Assembly (NCBI GenBank): GCA_014193115.1
Contig: BJHQ01000005.1
Span: forward strand, 1 to 50,981
DNA from: Planctomycetota bacterium
GTDB taxonomy: Bacteria > Planctomycetota > UBA11346
Length of the DNA: 50,981 bases
Reading direction: 5' to 3'
Below the pieces are notes generated by a model, which was not told the origin of the DNA, did no database searches, and saw nothing but the letters and a program-made list of their open reading frames with translations. A program made the position numbers and the translations under genes. Shown here one piece after another: positions 25,427-33,745 of this stretch (positions within the stretch are counted from its first letter, which is position 1; every line of letters starts with the position of its first letter).

Positions 25427-26842
25427 ATGCTGACCGAGTGCGTTCCAGGCGATGCGTTGTTCACGGATCTGGTGAGCTCCGCGCATCGTCGATTCCGCCG
25501 GCTCGTCGCCGAGGCCGAGGGAAAAGCCAAGGCTTTTTACCAGAAGACGCTGGGGCGAGAGGCCACCATCCAGCAGATCGTCGACGAAGTCTTCGCGGCG
25601 GTCGAAGCGGAAGGCGATGTCGCCGTGGCGCGCTATGCCAAGGCATTCGATGGCGCCGGAGCAACCGAGTCGTTCCGGGTCAGCAAGGAACGCATGGCCA
25701 GGGCCTGGACCCTGATTCCCGATGATCTGCGGCAAGCGATCCAGGTCGCCATTCGCCAGGTCACCGACTACCAGCGCCGCCTGCTGCCGGCGTCGTTCGG
25801 TACCGATCTGGATGAGCCCCTCGGCGTGCGCTGGATGCCCCTCGACCGGGTCGGCGCGTATGTGCCCGGCGGCACCTCCGGCAGCTTGCCGCTGTTCAGC
25901 TCGGTGATCATGAATCTGGTTCCGGCCAAGGTCGCCGGCGTCGCCCAGACAGTCCTGGTCTCACCGCCGCGGGCTGACGGCACTCTTGCCACCGAACTGC
26001 TCGCCACTGCCCACGCCGTTGGCGTGGACGAGGTCTACGCCGTGGGAGGAATTCCCGCGATCGCCGCCCTGGCCTGCGGCACGCCCTCGATCAAGGCCGT
26101 CGATAAGCTGGTGGGACCCGGCAACATCGTCGTCACCATGGCCAAGCAGCGGGCCTATGGCCGGGTCGATCTCGACATGCTCGCCGGACCCAGCGAAATC
26201 CTGGTGCTTGCCGATGACAGCGCCCATCCCGCCTTCGTCGCCGCCGACCTGCTCAGCCAGGCCGAACACGACGCGCTCGCGATGGCGGTGTGCATCGCCG
26301 TCGGCCATGGCGTGGCCTCTGGAGTGCAACGCGAACTGGCGGTCCAACTCGAACGGCTGCCAGCCGGCCGGCAGGAAGTCGCCCGGGAAAGCATCGTGCG
26401 CTTCGGCCGGCTGGTCCGGGTCAACAGCGTGGTCGAAGCCATCGACGTCGCCAACCGCATCGCCGCCGAACACGTCGAGCTGATGCTGCGCGATCCCCAT
26501 CCCGCCATCGCTGGCCTGCGCCATGCCGGCGCGATCTTCGTCGGCCCATGGAGCCCCGAGCCGATCGGCGATTACGTCGCCGGACCGAGCCACACTCTGC
26601 CCACGGGTGGCACCGCCCGGATGTGGTCGGGCATCGCGGTCGACACCTTCCTGCGCCGGACGTCGATCATCAATTTCAGCGAAGCTGATTTCCGCCGGCT
26701 GGCCCCCCATGGTGAGGTCCTGGCCGCCGCCGAGGGCCTCGAAGCCCACGCCCATGCGATCCGGATCCGGCGTTATCCACCGCGCATCGTCCGTCCTCCG
26801 ACCTCGGTGAACATCATCGTTCCACCCAACCAGCCGGGATGA
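25427..26842 (+). CDS. hisD: Histidinol dehydrogenase
   Basis: A 471-residue Zn- and NAD-dependent enzyme catalysing the last two oxidations of histidine biosynthesis. Ligand and catalytic residues: Q278 and H281 (LLSQAEHD), E348/H349 (AAEHVEL), D382 (IGDYVAG) and H441 (LEAHAHA). It is ~35-40 residues longer than E. coli HisD, mainly at the ends. Its stop overlaps the nth start (ATGA). It is isolated from hisH and other his genes. Confidence 0.96.
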   Translation: MLTECVPGDALFTDLVSSAHRRFRRLVAEAEGKAKAFYQKTLGREATIQQIVDEVFAAVEAEGDVAVARYAKAFDGAGATESFRVSKERMARAWTLIPDDLRQAIQVAIRQVTDYQRRLLPASFGTDLDEPLGVRWMPLDRVGAYVPGGTSGSLPLFSSVIMNLVPAKVAGVAQTVLVSPPRADGTLATELLATAHAVGVDEVYAVGGIPAIAALACGTPSIKAVDKLVGPGNIVVTMAKQRAYGRVDLDMLAGPSEILVLADDSAHPAFVAADLLSQAEHDALAMAVCIAVGHGVASGVQRELAVQLERLPAGRQEVARESIVRFGRLVRVNSVVEAIDVANRIAAEHVELMLRDPHPAIAGLRHAGAIFVGPWSPEPIGDYVAGPSHTLPTGGTARMWSGIAVDTFLRRTSIINFSEADFRRLAPHGEVLAAAEGLEAHAHAIRIRRYPPRIVRPPTSVNIIVPPNQPG

Positions 26843-27528
26843 GCCGCCGCACGCCTGCGAAAGCCTTCCCGGTCAGGCGATCCGCAGCTGCATTGCTCGA
26901 CGACGGCGGGATCGAAGCGGTCTACGCGGCTCTCGCCAGGACCATCGAACCACGCAGTGACCTGCGATTTTCCTCGACCTACGAACTGCTGGTCGCGGTG
27001 GTGCTCTCCGCCCAAGCCACCGACAAATCGGTCAATCTGGCCACGGCCGAACTCTTCCCCACCGCCAATACCCCAGCGGCGATGGTTGCCCTCGGCGTCG
27101 AAGGACTGATCCCCTACATCAAGCGCATCGGACTGTACCGGACCAAGGCTGCCAATGTTGTGGAGCTGTCGCGCCTTCTGATCGAACGCCATGCCGGGGA
27201 AGTGCCCAGCGACCGCGCCGCTCTGGAAGCCTTGCCCGGTGTCGGCCGGAAGACCGCGAATGTCGTTCTCAACATCGCCTTTGGCCAGCCGACCATCGCT
27301 GTCGACACCCATGTCCACCGGGTCGCGAATCGCCTCGGCATCTGCCGAACTGGAACCGTGGAAGGCACGGAAAACGCCTTGCTGGAGCGCACTCCTGAGA
27401 CCTATCGGCAACACGCCCACCACTATCTGATCCTGCATGGCCGGTACTGCTGCACGGCCCGCAACCCGGCCTGCGCCCGGTGCCCGGCCGCAGAACAGTG
27501 CCTGCGGGTCGGAGTTGATCCACGCTGA
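26839..27528 (+). CDS. nth: Endonuclease III
   Basis: A 229-residue DNA glycosylase/AP lyase for oxidised pyrimidines. Seen: helix-hairpin-helix LPGVGRKTAN with catalytic Lys138, Asp156 in VDTHVHRV, and the 4Fe-4S cluster cysteines C205, C212, C215, C221 (C-x6-C-x2-C-x5-C). Co-translated with hisD through a four-base overlap. A second family member, mutY, lies at the right edge of the window. Confidence 0.96.
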   Translation: MSRRTPAKAFPVRRSAAALLDDGGIEAVYAALARTIEPRSDLRFSSTYELLVAVVLSAQATDKSVNLATAELFPTANTPAAMVALGVEGLIPYIKRIGLYRTKAANVVELSRLLIERHAGEVPSDRAALEALPGVGRKTANVVLNIAFGQPTIAVDTHVHRVANRLGICRTGTVEGTENALLERTPETYRQHAHHYLILHGRYCCTARNPACARCPAAEQCLRVGVDPR

Positions 27529-27612
27529 GCCGGGTGGCGGATCCGGAAAACTGAAAGCGGAAATTGCGCTGCACGCGCTTCGCCGCTCAGCCAGCGGGTT
27601 CGCTCGAAGTGG

Positions 27613-28212
27613 TCAGAAGGCCGTTCCTCCGTCCTTGTCCTCTTCGATGTTCCATTCCATGACCCCGCCGTCGGGAGTGGTGATCCGGCCGCGGTTGGGC
27701 TGGCCATCGGGTCGAGGACCGCGATGGGCTTCGAACATCCGGCGCAACTCTTCCGGATCGAAACCACGCATTCCCGGCAGGCGCGGGCGGTCGGCCTCGG
27801 GTGGACGCGGCGCCAAGGCGCCTTTGACCTCCACCGTCTTGGCTCCACGACGGACGGAGATGGCCACGTTGTCGCCGGGCTTTTTCCCAGCGATCGCAGC
27901 GCGCACCGCCCGCGGCGTGTACATCGGCTGGCCGTCGATGGCGGTGATGACATCGAACCGGACCAGGCCCATCCCTGTTGCTGGGCTGGCGGGGGAAACC
28001 TCACTCACCAGCACTCCGAGGTCGTTGGTCAGGTCGAGGTGATAGGCCAGGACCTCGTCGACCTCGTCGAGCCCGATGCCCAGCCACGCCCCGGGCGCAG
28101 CCGGTTGGCTGGCTGGAGGCGTGTTGGCGGGAAACTGCTTGGCTGGGGCCGGTGGGCTTGGTTCTCCCGCCCAGGAGCCCAGGGCGAGGATGGTCAGCAG
28201 GGCGGTACGCAT
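27613..28212 (-). CDS. Secreted PDZ-domain protein
   Basis: A 199-residue protein with a signal peptide (MRTALLTILALGSWAGEP), a proline/alanine linker, and one PDZ domain at about residues 42-120 (WLGIGLDEV, GVLVSEVSPASPA, FDVITAIDGQP, KPGDNVAISVRRG). An acidic tail follows with PDGGVMEWNIEEDKDG. There is no protease domain, so it is not HtrA itself. Start ATG 28212 has GGAG 9 bases upstream; the open frame to 28416 is rejected. Convergent with nth. Confidence 0.75.
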   Translation of the reverse strand: MRTALLTILALGSWAGEPSPPAPAKQFPANTPPASQPAAPGAWLGIGLDEVDEVLAYHLDLTNDLGVLVSEVSPASPATGMGLVRFDVITAIDGQPMYTPRAVRAAIAGKKPGDNVAISVRRGAKTVEVKGALAPRPPEADRPRLPGMRGFDPEELRRMFEAHRGPRPDGQPNRGRITTPDGGVMEWNIEEDKDGGTAF

Positions 28213-28500
28213 GGCTGCAATCTCCGGATTGCGCCTGGAGACGCCGCGCGCTGCTCCGGCTTTCCGTCCGTTGTCGATCAGCGAAGAACCCGTCGCCAAG
28301 TCGGCAGGTGCGCTGCGGTCATCGACCGAGTTCGGCGGCGCTCCGCCTGCAATGATTGCCCAGTGGCGCATCCGCGGCAACGATTGGCCAGCTATGCGTC
28401 CGCTGCAATGACTCATTGCGTGCCAATGTCATGGTGGAAGCACCGCACAACTGTAGATCTGGAGAACCAGTCTACGAGGGCCTTTCGGTCAATATTTTTA

Positions 28501-29007
28501 CTAGTTTCCTTGATGGTTTGAATTCAAAAGTGCGTCTAAAATTAATTCACCGTGATTGTGGAAATGATTTTTTGTAAGCCCATGTATTGGAACCCATCGG
28601 GGCCTGGCAACAGATAGGTCATTGACCTGGCTATCATCACAAAGGTTTACATGTTTTGGCGTGCAGGTATAAAAAAAGAGGAAACTGTGAAATGCCTCGT
28701 CGGTTGGATCATAAAAATAAAATTCTTCCTTAAAATGATAAAACTTCAAATTTTTTATTTCTATACCAGTTTCTTCGTGCACTTCCCTCATGAGGGCATT
28801 TTCAATGGGTTCGCCATGGTCAATGCCGCCACCTGGCAGTGAATAGGTACCAGTTTGTATGGTGTTTAATAGCAGTATATTTCCATCGTTTACGATAATA
28901 GCATATACGGATGGACGAAATACAAGTTTTTCTTTGGGTATTTGAATTGTCTTCCCGAAATGTGTTTTGCATATGATCCCAAAAACATTTCGGCCCAGGT
29001 TCAGAGA
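28501..29007 (-). pseudogene. Nudix hydrolase frame without a normal start codon
   Basis: The frame is open for 168 codons and encodes a complete Nudix fold: KTHFGKTI and PKEKLVFRPSVYAIIV strands, then the Nudix box GGIDHGEPIENALMREVHEE-TGI, matching G-x5-E-x7-R-E-x2-E-E-x-G. No ATG, GTG or TTG exists in this frame upstream of the Nudix box; the first ATG (28789-28791) lies inside the box and would give a non-functional stub. Only CTG, ATA or ATT codons could start it. An ATG in a shifted frame (near 28972) suggests a one-base frameshift at the 5' end. Either a recently broken gene or one with a rare start. Confidence 0.65.
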
Positions 29008-29088
29008 TCAACGGTCTGGCCGTTGAGAGAGAGCCAAGAAGAACAGATCACTGTGGCTGGTCGGTCCATTGCATGAACGCGTCAGGCA

Positions 29089-29520
29089 TTATTTTAATAC
29101 GATATTTTTACATGCTATTGCATGGTTTTTATTCTTGCAATCAATCTCATTCTTATAATAGAATAGTTGTATTTCATATGATTTATATTGAGACCAGTCG
29201 TCAATTGTAATCAATATATTATTTTTATCACCAGGTAACAATTTGTATGGCCTGATTGGTACCGTCGCATTTCCTTGGCCATGCATGTCGCCATTTAATA
29301 ATATGCCTGTACCTTTGTATCTAATAAAACCTATTTTTTCAGTCCATAATTCTTTACTGCCGCCGATATAGTCAGTATTAATTTCGACCTTTTTCTTATC
29401 GCCATCGATTGATAAACTGCGGTAAGTAACATGAATTTGGTTTGATATCTGTGAATCCCGAAGTTCACATGAGAAAAGTAGGATAAGCGATAACAATATG
29501 ATGTAATTCATAAAACACAT
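29089..29520 (-). CDS. Small lipoprotein of unknown function
   Basis: A 143-residue protein with a lipoprotein signal (NYIILLSLILLFSC) followed by a beta-rich domain with many Lys/Asn/Ile residues. ATG 29520 is preceded by GGTGAT at 10 bases; the ATG at 29511 is an alternative. Part of the AT-rich island. No family recognised. Confidence 0.65.
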   Translation of the reverse strand: MCFMNYIILLSLILLFSCELRDSQISNQIHVTYRSLSIDGDKKKVEINTDYIGGSKELWTEKIGFIRYKGTGILLNGDMHGQGNATVPIRPYKLLPGDKNNILITIDDWSQYKSYEIQLFYYKNEIDCKNKNHAIACKNIVLK

Positions 29521-29685
29521 TGTAAAAGATCACCGGGCAGGCCGTCGCGCTTTTTTGAAAGCAGAAGTAATCATTGTTGTCGGCTCTGGCATATCGACTT
29601 GTTGGGCGAAAATCTTAAAATAGTAATCCCTTTGCTGTCTATAAGAATGGTACTTGTGTCTTTGGAGTAATAAATAAAAGTGTAA

Positions 29686-30306
29686 TCATTTCCATTTATT
29701 ATACTCACCATCAATGAATTGGCAATATTCTTCAATTGCCGCGTTTGCCATTCTAATTAAATTCCCACCGTCAGAAACAATTTCTACATCCAAGGTAATT
29801 TTATCGAAGTTAAGATAAGTTTCACCGTTAACGGTCATTGAAACCTTTTCAATATCGAACGATAGAATATCGTCGCCAGTACATTTATATATTGGTTTAA
29901 ATTTCCCAGGAACGCTTTGATTGACCATTATTAAGATAACACGCCCAAATTTTGGTTTCTCCACCATGTAAATGTTTTTCCCTTTATCCACCGTCCCGTG
30001 CTTTGTTGCATTCGCCAAATAAGCAACTAAATTAGCGTTTGTATTCCTGTGAATCGAATCAACAAATGACTGTTCACTTACCTTATTTTTCTTACTCAGG
30101 ATATCTTTTGACATCCAGTCTTTTGCTGACCAAAGAGCAATAAATAAATTCTCGATTCTATTCTTTATCTTTTGACCTTTAATGGATTTTAAAAGACTAT
30201 ATCGAAGGCTCGATGTCAAATCGTTTTGATTTATTTGAATATACTCTTTTAACTCTTCAACATCTGCAAGGCAGTATTGTATTCTGTTTAGACCATGTAA
30301 TGGCAT
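29686..30306 (-). CDS. Hypothetical protein of the AT-rich island
   Basis: A 206-residue soluble protein with a helical N-terminal half (YCLADVEELKEYIQINQ, ENLFIALWSAKDWM) and a beta-rich C-terminal half. The helical part contains NLVAYLANATKHG, an N-x-x-K-H pattern reminiscent of HEPN-like or other helical defence proteins, but I cannot assign it. Composition is far more AT-rich than the flanks. Function unknown. Confidence 0.65.
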   Translation of the reverse strand: MPLHGLNRIQYCLADVEELKEYIQINQNDLTSSLRYSLLKSIKGQKIKNRIENLFIALWSAKDWMSKDILSKKNKVSEQSFVDSIHRNTNANLVAYLANATKHGTVDKGKNIYMVEKPKFGRVILIMVNQSVPGKFKPIYKCTGDDILSFDIEKVSMTVNGETYLNFDKITLDVEIVSDGGNLIRMANAAIEEYCQFIDGEYNKWK

Positions 30307-30372
30307 AGGAATTCGTTACTTTGCGGTAATTATTGAACGGGCATCATTGCAGAACAACAGATCTCAGCTCGA

Positions 30373-33300
30373 TCACTTTCCAGTTTCGAGGACCACGCTG
30401 GCCATGTCCAGGCGCCAGGTCGCGAAACCGGCGGCGCTGGTGGCGCGGAGTTTGGTTGATGCCGTCAGTGCCTTCAGATCCACTGGGATTTTGACAATGG
30501 TAGTGCCGTTGTCGGCATCCCAGGTGGCGGGCAGCGGAACCGCCGTGCTGCCATTGACCGTGATGACGCCTTGGTTCGGGCGCAGATCTTCGACCACCAG
30601 GCGCAGCCAGGCGCGATTGGCCGCGGCAAGCTGCTGGGCGTCGATGGCGACGGTCAGATCCACCGGTTGGTCAGTCGTCACCGGGCGCAGAACTGCATCG
30701 GCGAAGAACTGGCGGCGGGTGATCACCGGCCCGTCGTTCAGGATTCCGTCAAGCGGGATGCGGATCGCGAAGCCGGCGCGTTCGTCGAGCTTGGTGGTGA
30801 GCTTGGCCGAGGTGCCGCTGGCCGGCGCGTCGCGGCGTTCCAAGGCGATGGCGAACGTCGCGCGGTTGACGGTGGTGCGGATGGTCTGGGCTGGGCCGGC
30901 AAAGGTCATGCCCGGCGGCGCCTTCAGATCGATGGTCACTTCACGGGGTTCCCGGGCGTCGTTCCACACCACCGCCACCAGGGCAGGCGGCGGCAGGCGG
31001 CCATCGGTCTCAGGAGCAAGGGGATCGGTGCCGTCGATCGACGCCGCGCACCACAGGTCGGGATCGCCGGTCTCGGCGGCGACCAGGCGGCCGCGCAGAT
31101 GCCGGACCAGGCCGAACGTGCACTCGGTGGCAGCCACCGCTTTCTGGTGGTGGATCATCGCCCGGGCGTGGAATTTGTCCGGGACCTCGGCCGCGGCCTG
31201 GATCAGGTCGCGCAGGTTGTAGCACATCCGCCGGTAGTTGGTCGCGGCCTCGACTTTTTCCGGGGAATCGACCCGGCCGCGGGCCGGAGCATCGACCAGG
31301 TCGTTGGTCTCGGTGTTGATCGCCCGCAGCCATTTTTTGTGGGCCATCATGCCGTAGGCGGTCAGCACCTCATAGGTGCCCATCATCGCCCGGGTGTCGC
31401 CCTGGTAATGGTGCTCATGGACGAAATCCATCCATTTCCAGCCGTTGTCGATGGTCGGCTTGTAGAGCAGGTCCCACGCCGCCCAGTGGTCCTCATTCCA
31501 GCGGAAGCCCCAGCCGGCGCTGACCGGCTGGTCCGGCCAGGCGGTTTTCAGGGATTCGGCCATGACCGCGAACATCCGGTCATAGATCGCACCATTGCCT
31601 TTGCCCGACCAATAGCTGAACGCGGTGGTGTCCATCACTTTCCAGCCGGCCTTGTCCTTTTGCCAAGCGAGGTGGGGGACGATGTCCTCATCCTTGGTGC
31701 TGCCGTCGGCGCGCTTGACCCGAACCGGCTGGCCTTCGCCGGCCAGGTCCACCCGGTAGAAATTATTGCTGAGATTGACCCGGCTCCGCTCCGCCCAGTT
31801 CAGGTACGGTTCATTCCAGAATTCGAGGATGGTGCGCGAGCCTTCGCGTTTGGCGTGGGTGGCATACGTCTGGCCGAAATCCGCCAGATCTTTCTGCCAC
31901 TTGTCGCTGCGCAGATAGATCGCTGGCTCTTTGCGCTCACCGAAGCAATCGACGAAGAACGCCTCGGTGGCCGGACGCATCGGCTTCAATTCGCCAGCGA
32001 ACAGGGTGTCGAGCAAAATCCTGTTGGCCTCCATCAGCGCGGTGTCGGTGCGGCCTTCGGTCTTTTCCAGTACCGTTTTGACTGCTGGCGGAATCGCGAT
32101 GCCGGCGAAGGCCTTGGCATCCCAAAGACCGGGGTCCTTGACCAATCCGTTGAGGATGTCAGCCAGTTTGCGGTGGTCGGTGACGCCAACGAGGGACGCG
32201 AACGGCTTGCTCGGCTTGCCTCCCTTGGCTGCTTCAGCGGCCGCAGCGACCAGAGCCTCCGTTCGGGCGATGACTTGCTTCACCGCTGGCGCGCGCGGTC
32301 CGTCCGGCTTGGCCAGCACGGCGGCGATCGCTGCCGGTGTCTGGGGCGGTACCGGTGCGCCTTTGGGCAGGTTCTCAGGCGGATCGACATAGCCGAGATC
32401 GTGGGCCGCGATCAGTGCGGCGGCCTGACGCGGGATCCACGGGTAGTTGGAGGGGTACAGCCGGCGCTGGCTGCCCGGACGGTGCTCCTGGGGAAGGCTA
32501 TAGGCGAATCCGCCGAAGATGCCGCTGGGAATGACCGAATAACCATTCACTTCGAGCGGTTTCCCGCTGACCGTAACCTGGCCGGCGGGCAGGGCCGGTT
32601 CCGGTCCGGGCAGCACCGCGACTGCGGTCACCGCGAACGAGACCGGACCGATGCCGAAGGGATTGACCACTCCGACCGCGATGTGGCTGACGGCGCTGCG
32701 GTCGAAGACGTAGTCCTCGTCCAGGTGGCTGCCGGGCGCGACCCATTCCGCCTCGGCCAGAGCCCGGAACGGCAGATCGACGGTGTTGCTGGTGGCGACC
32801 AGCGGCGCTGCGGATTTCCAGTACCACCAGCTGCCGTCGTTTTCCCGGAGCCACACAGAGACTTCAGCGTCGGGCCGGGGCTTGGCCGTGGTCACCGTCA
32901 CCCGCAGACCGGCACCGACGCGCAGATCGGCCGGTTTGAGCAGAGGGAGCACTGCGGTGCGGGCGTAGTTCCAGTTCTGCCGCGACTTGCCGAGATCGAA
33001 GTCGAAACGCAGGCCAGCGCCATCGCCGGTGCCCATGTCCCAGTGGCCGAGGCGGTCGGGCGGTGCGGCGATGCCAGCGATCGCGCCGGTGCCGCCGCCA
33101 TCGACCGTCCAGGTGCCTTCGATCATCCACTTGGCACCCTGGCTGGTCGCCTGGTCGAGCCAGAATCGCCGGCCCGGCTCGGCCGGTGCCGGATCGGCCG
33201 GCACGAGCGGTTGCGCCTTTGCGGTGACGGTTGCGGTGACGGTCACGGGCGCTGCTGGGTCCTTACCCTTGCCGGTCAGGGTCGAAGCGATTTTTCCGGT

Positions 33301-33570
33301 CAGGTGGGTGCCATCCCAGACCAGGCCGTCACCAGCGGCGGTGACCTCGAACCCGGCGGCCTTCCCGGCCACCGCGGTCCACGCTCCATCGGCGCGATTG
33401 CAGGTGAATTCCAGATCTTTTCCGCCGGGAACGGCTCCGGTCAGGCGGATGGTAAGGCCAACGTTGCCGGCATCGATGACCGGGAAGGTGGCGGGCAGGT
33501 CGACCAGCGGGGCTGGTTCGGCAGCGACGGCGGCAATGACGGCGACGGCGCTGAGGAGGCAGAAAGGCAT
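30373..33570 (-). CDS. Large secreted glycoside hydrolase, clan GH-A type
   Basis: A 1065-residue protein with a signal peptide (MPFCLLSAVAVIAAVAAEP). The N-terminal ~330 residues are beta-rich with a carbohydrate-binding-like part (GAGLRFDFDLGKSRQNWNYA). The catalytic barrel carries acid/base Glu587 in FWNEPY and a candidate nucleophile Glu754 in INTETND, a spacing compatible with (beta/alpha)8 clan A retaining enzymes. The C-terminal beta part (VAVVWNDAREPREVTIDL and beyond) resembles accessory domains of agarase- or xylosidase-like families. I cannot name the GH family. Probably degrades an extracellular polysaccharide. Divergent from the first metalloprotease. Confidence 0.75.
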   Translation of the reverse strand: MPFCLLSAVAVIAAVAAEPAPLVDLPATFPVIDAGNVGLTIRLTGAVPGGKDLEFTCNRADGAWTAVAGKAAGFEVTAAGDGLVWDGTHLTGKIASTLTGKGKDPAAPVTVTATVTAKAQPLVPADPAPAEPGRRFWLDQATSQGAKWMIEGTWTVDGGGTGAIAGIAAPPDRLGHWDMGTGDGAGLRFDFDLGKSRQNWNYARTAVLPLLKPADLRVGAGLRVTVTTAKPRPDAEVSVWLRENDGSWWYWKSAAPLVATSNTVDLPFRALAEAEWVAPGSHLDEDYVFDRSAVSHIAVGVVNPFGIGPVSFAVTAVAVLPGPEPALPAGQVTVSGKPLEVNGYSVIPSGIFGGFAYSLPQEHRPGSQRRLYPSNYPWIPRQAAALIAAHDLGYVDPPENLPKGAPVPPQTPAAIAAVLAKPDGPRAPAVKQVIARTEALVAAAAEAAKGGKPSKPFASLVGVTDHRKLADILNGLVKDPGLWDAKAFAGIAIPPAVKTVLEKTEGRTDTALMEANRILLDTLFAGELKPMRPATEAFFVDCFGERKEPAIYLRSDKWQKDLADFGQTYATHAKREGSRTILEFWNEPYLNWAERSRVNLSNNFYRVDLAGEGQPVRVKRADGSTKDEDIVPHLAWQKDKAGWKVMDTTAFSYWSGKGNGAIYDRMFAVMAESLKTAWPDQPVSAGWGFRWNEDHWAAWDLLYKPTIDNGWKWMDFVHEHHYQGDTRAMMGTYEVLTAYGMMAHKKWLRAINTETNDLVDAPARGRVDSPEKVEAATNYRRMCYNLRDLIQAAAEVPDKFHARAMIHHQKAVAATECTFGLVRHLRGRLVAAETGDPDLWCAASIDGTDPLAPETDGRLPPPALVAVVWNDAREPREVTIDLKAPPGMTFAGPAQTIRTTVNRATFAIALERRDAPASGTSAKLTTKLDERAGFAIRIPLDGILNDGPVITRRQFFADAVLRPVTTDQPVDLTVAIDAQQLAAANRAWLRLVVEDLRPNQGVITVNGSTAVPLPATWDADNGTTIVKIPVDLKALTASTKLRATSAAGFATWRLDMASVVLETGK

Positions 33571-33745
33571 GGTGCCACTACCCTAGGCCACGATCAGCGT
33601 TGAGTCGACCGACCATTCCCAAACCGGCCGGCCACTGGCTGGCGAGCACCATGCCACCAGTCAACACAGCGATCACGCTGGCCTTGAGTTGACGGTGGCT
33701 GCCAGGCCGCGGGCCCCATGTTCTGATCGGTCGCGGAGACGCCCG

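Larger units (their letters stand above)
28480..30340. mobile_element. AT-rich acquired island
   Basis: From about 28.48 to 30.34 kb the sequence switches abruptly to AT-rich, with lysine/asparagine/isoleucine-rich products, and returns to GC-rich at the glycoside hydrolase stop. All three frames inside point to the minus strand. I see no integrase, transposase or long terminal repeats; a 7-bp TCATTGC occurs near both edges (about 28408 and 30343), which is too short to prove an insertion. Confidence 0.6.

Noticed and set aside
30571..33603. A 1010-codon plus-strand open frame across the glycoside hydrolase gene
   Set aside because: It is the antisense of a GC-rich gene with signal peptide and catalytic motifs; the product has no domain and reads like shadow protein.
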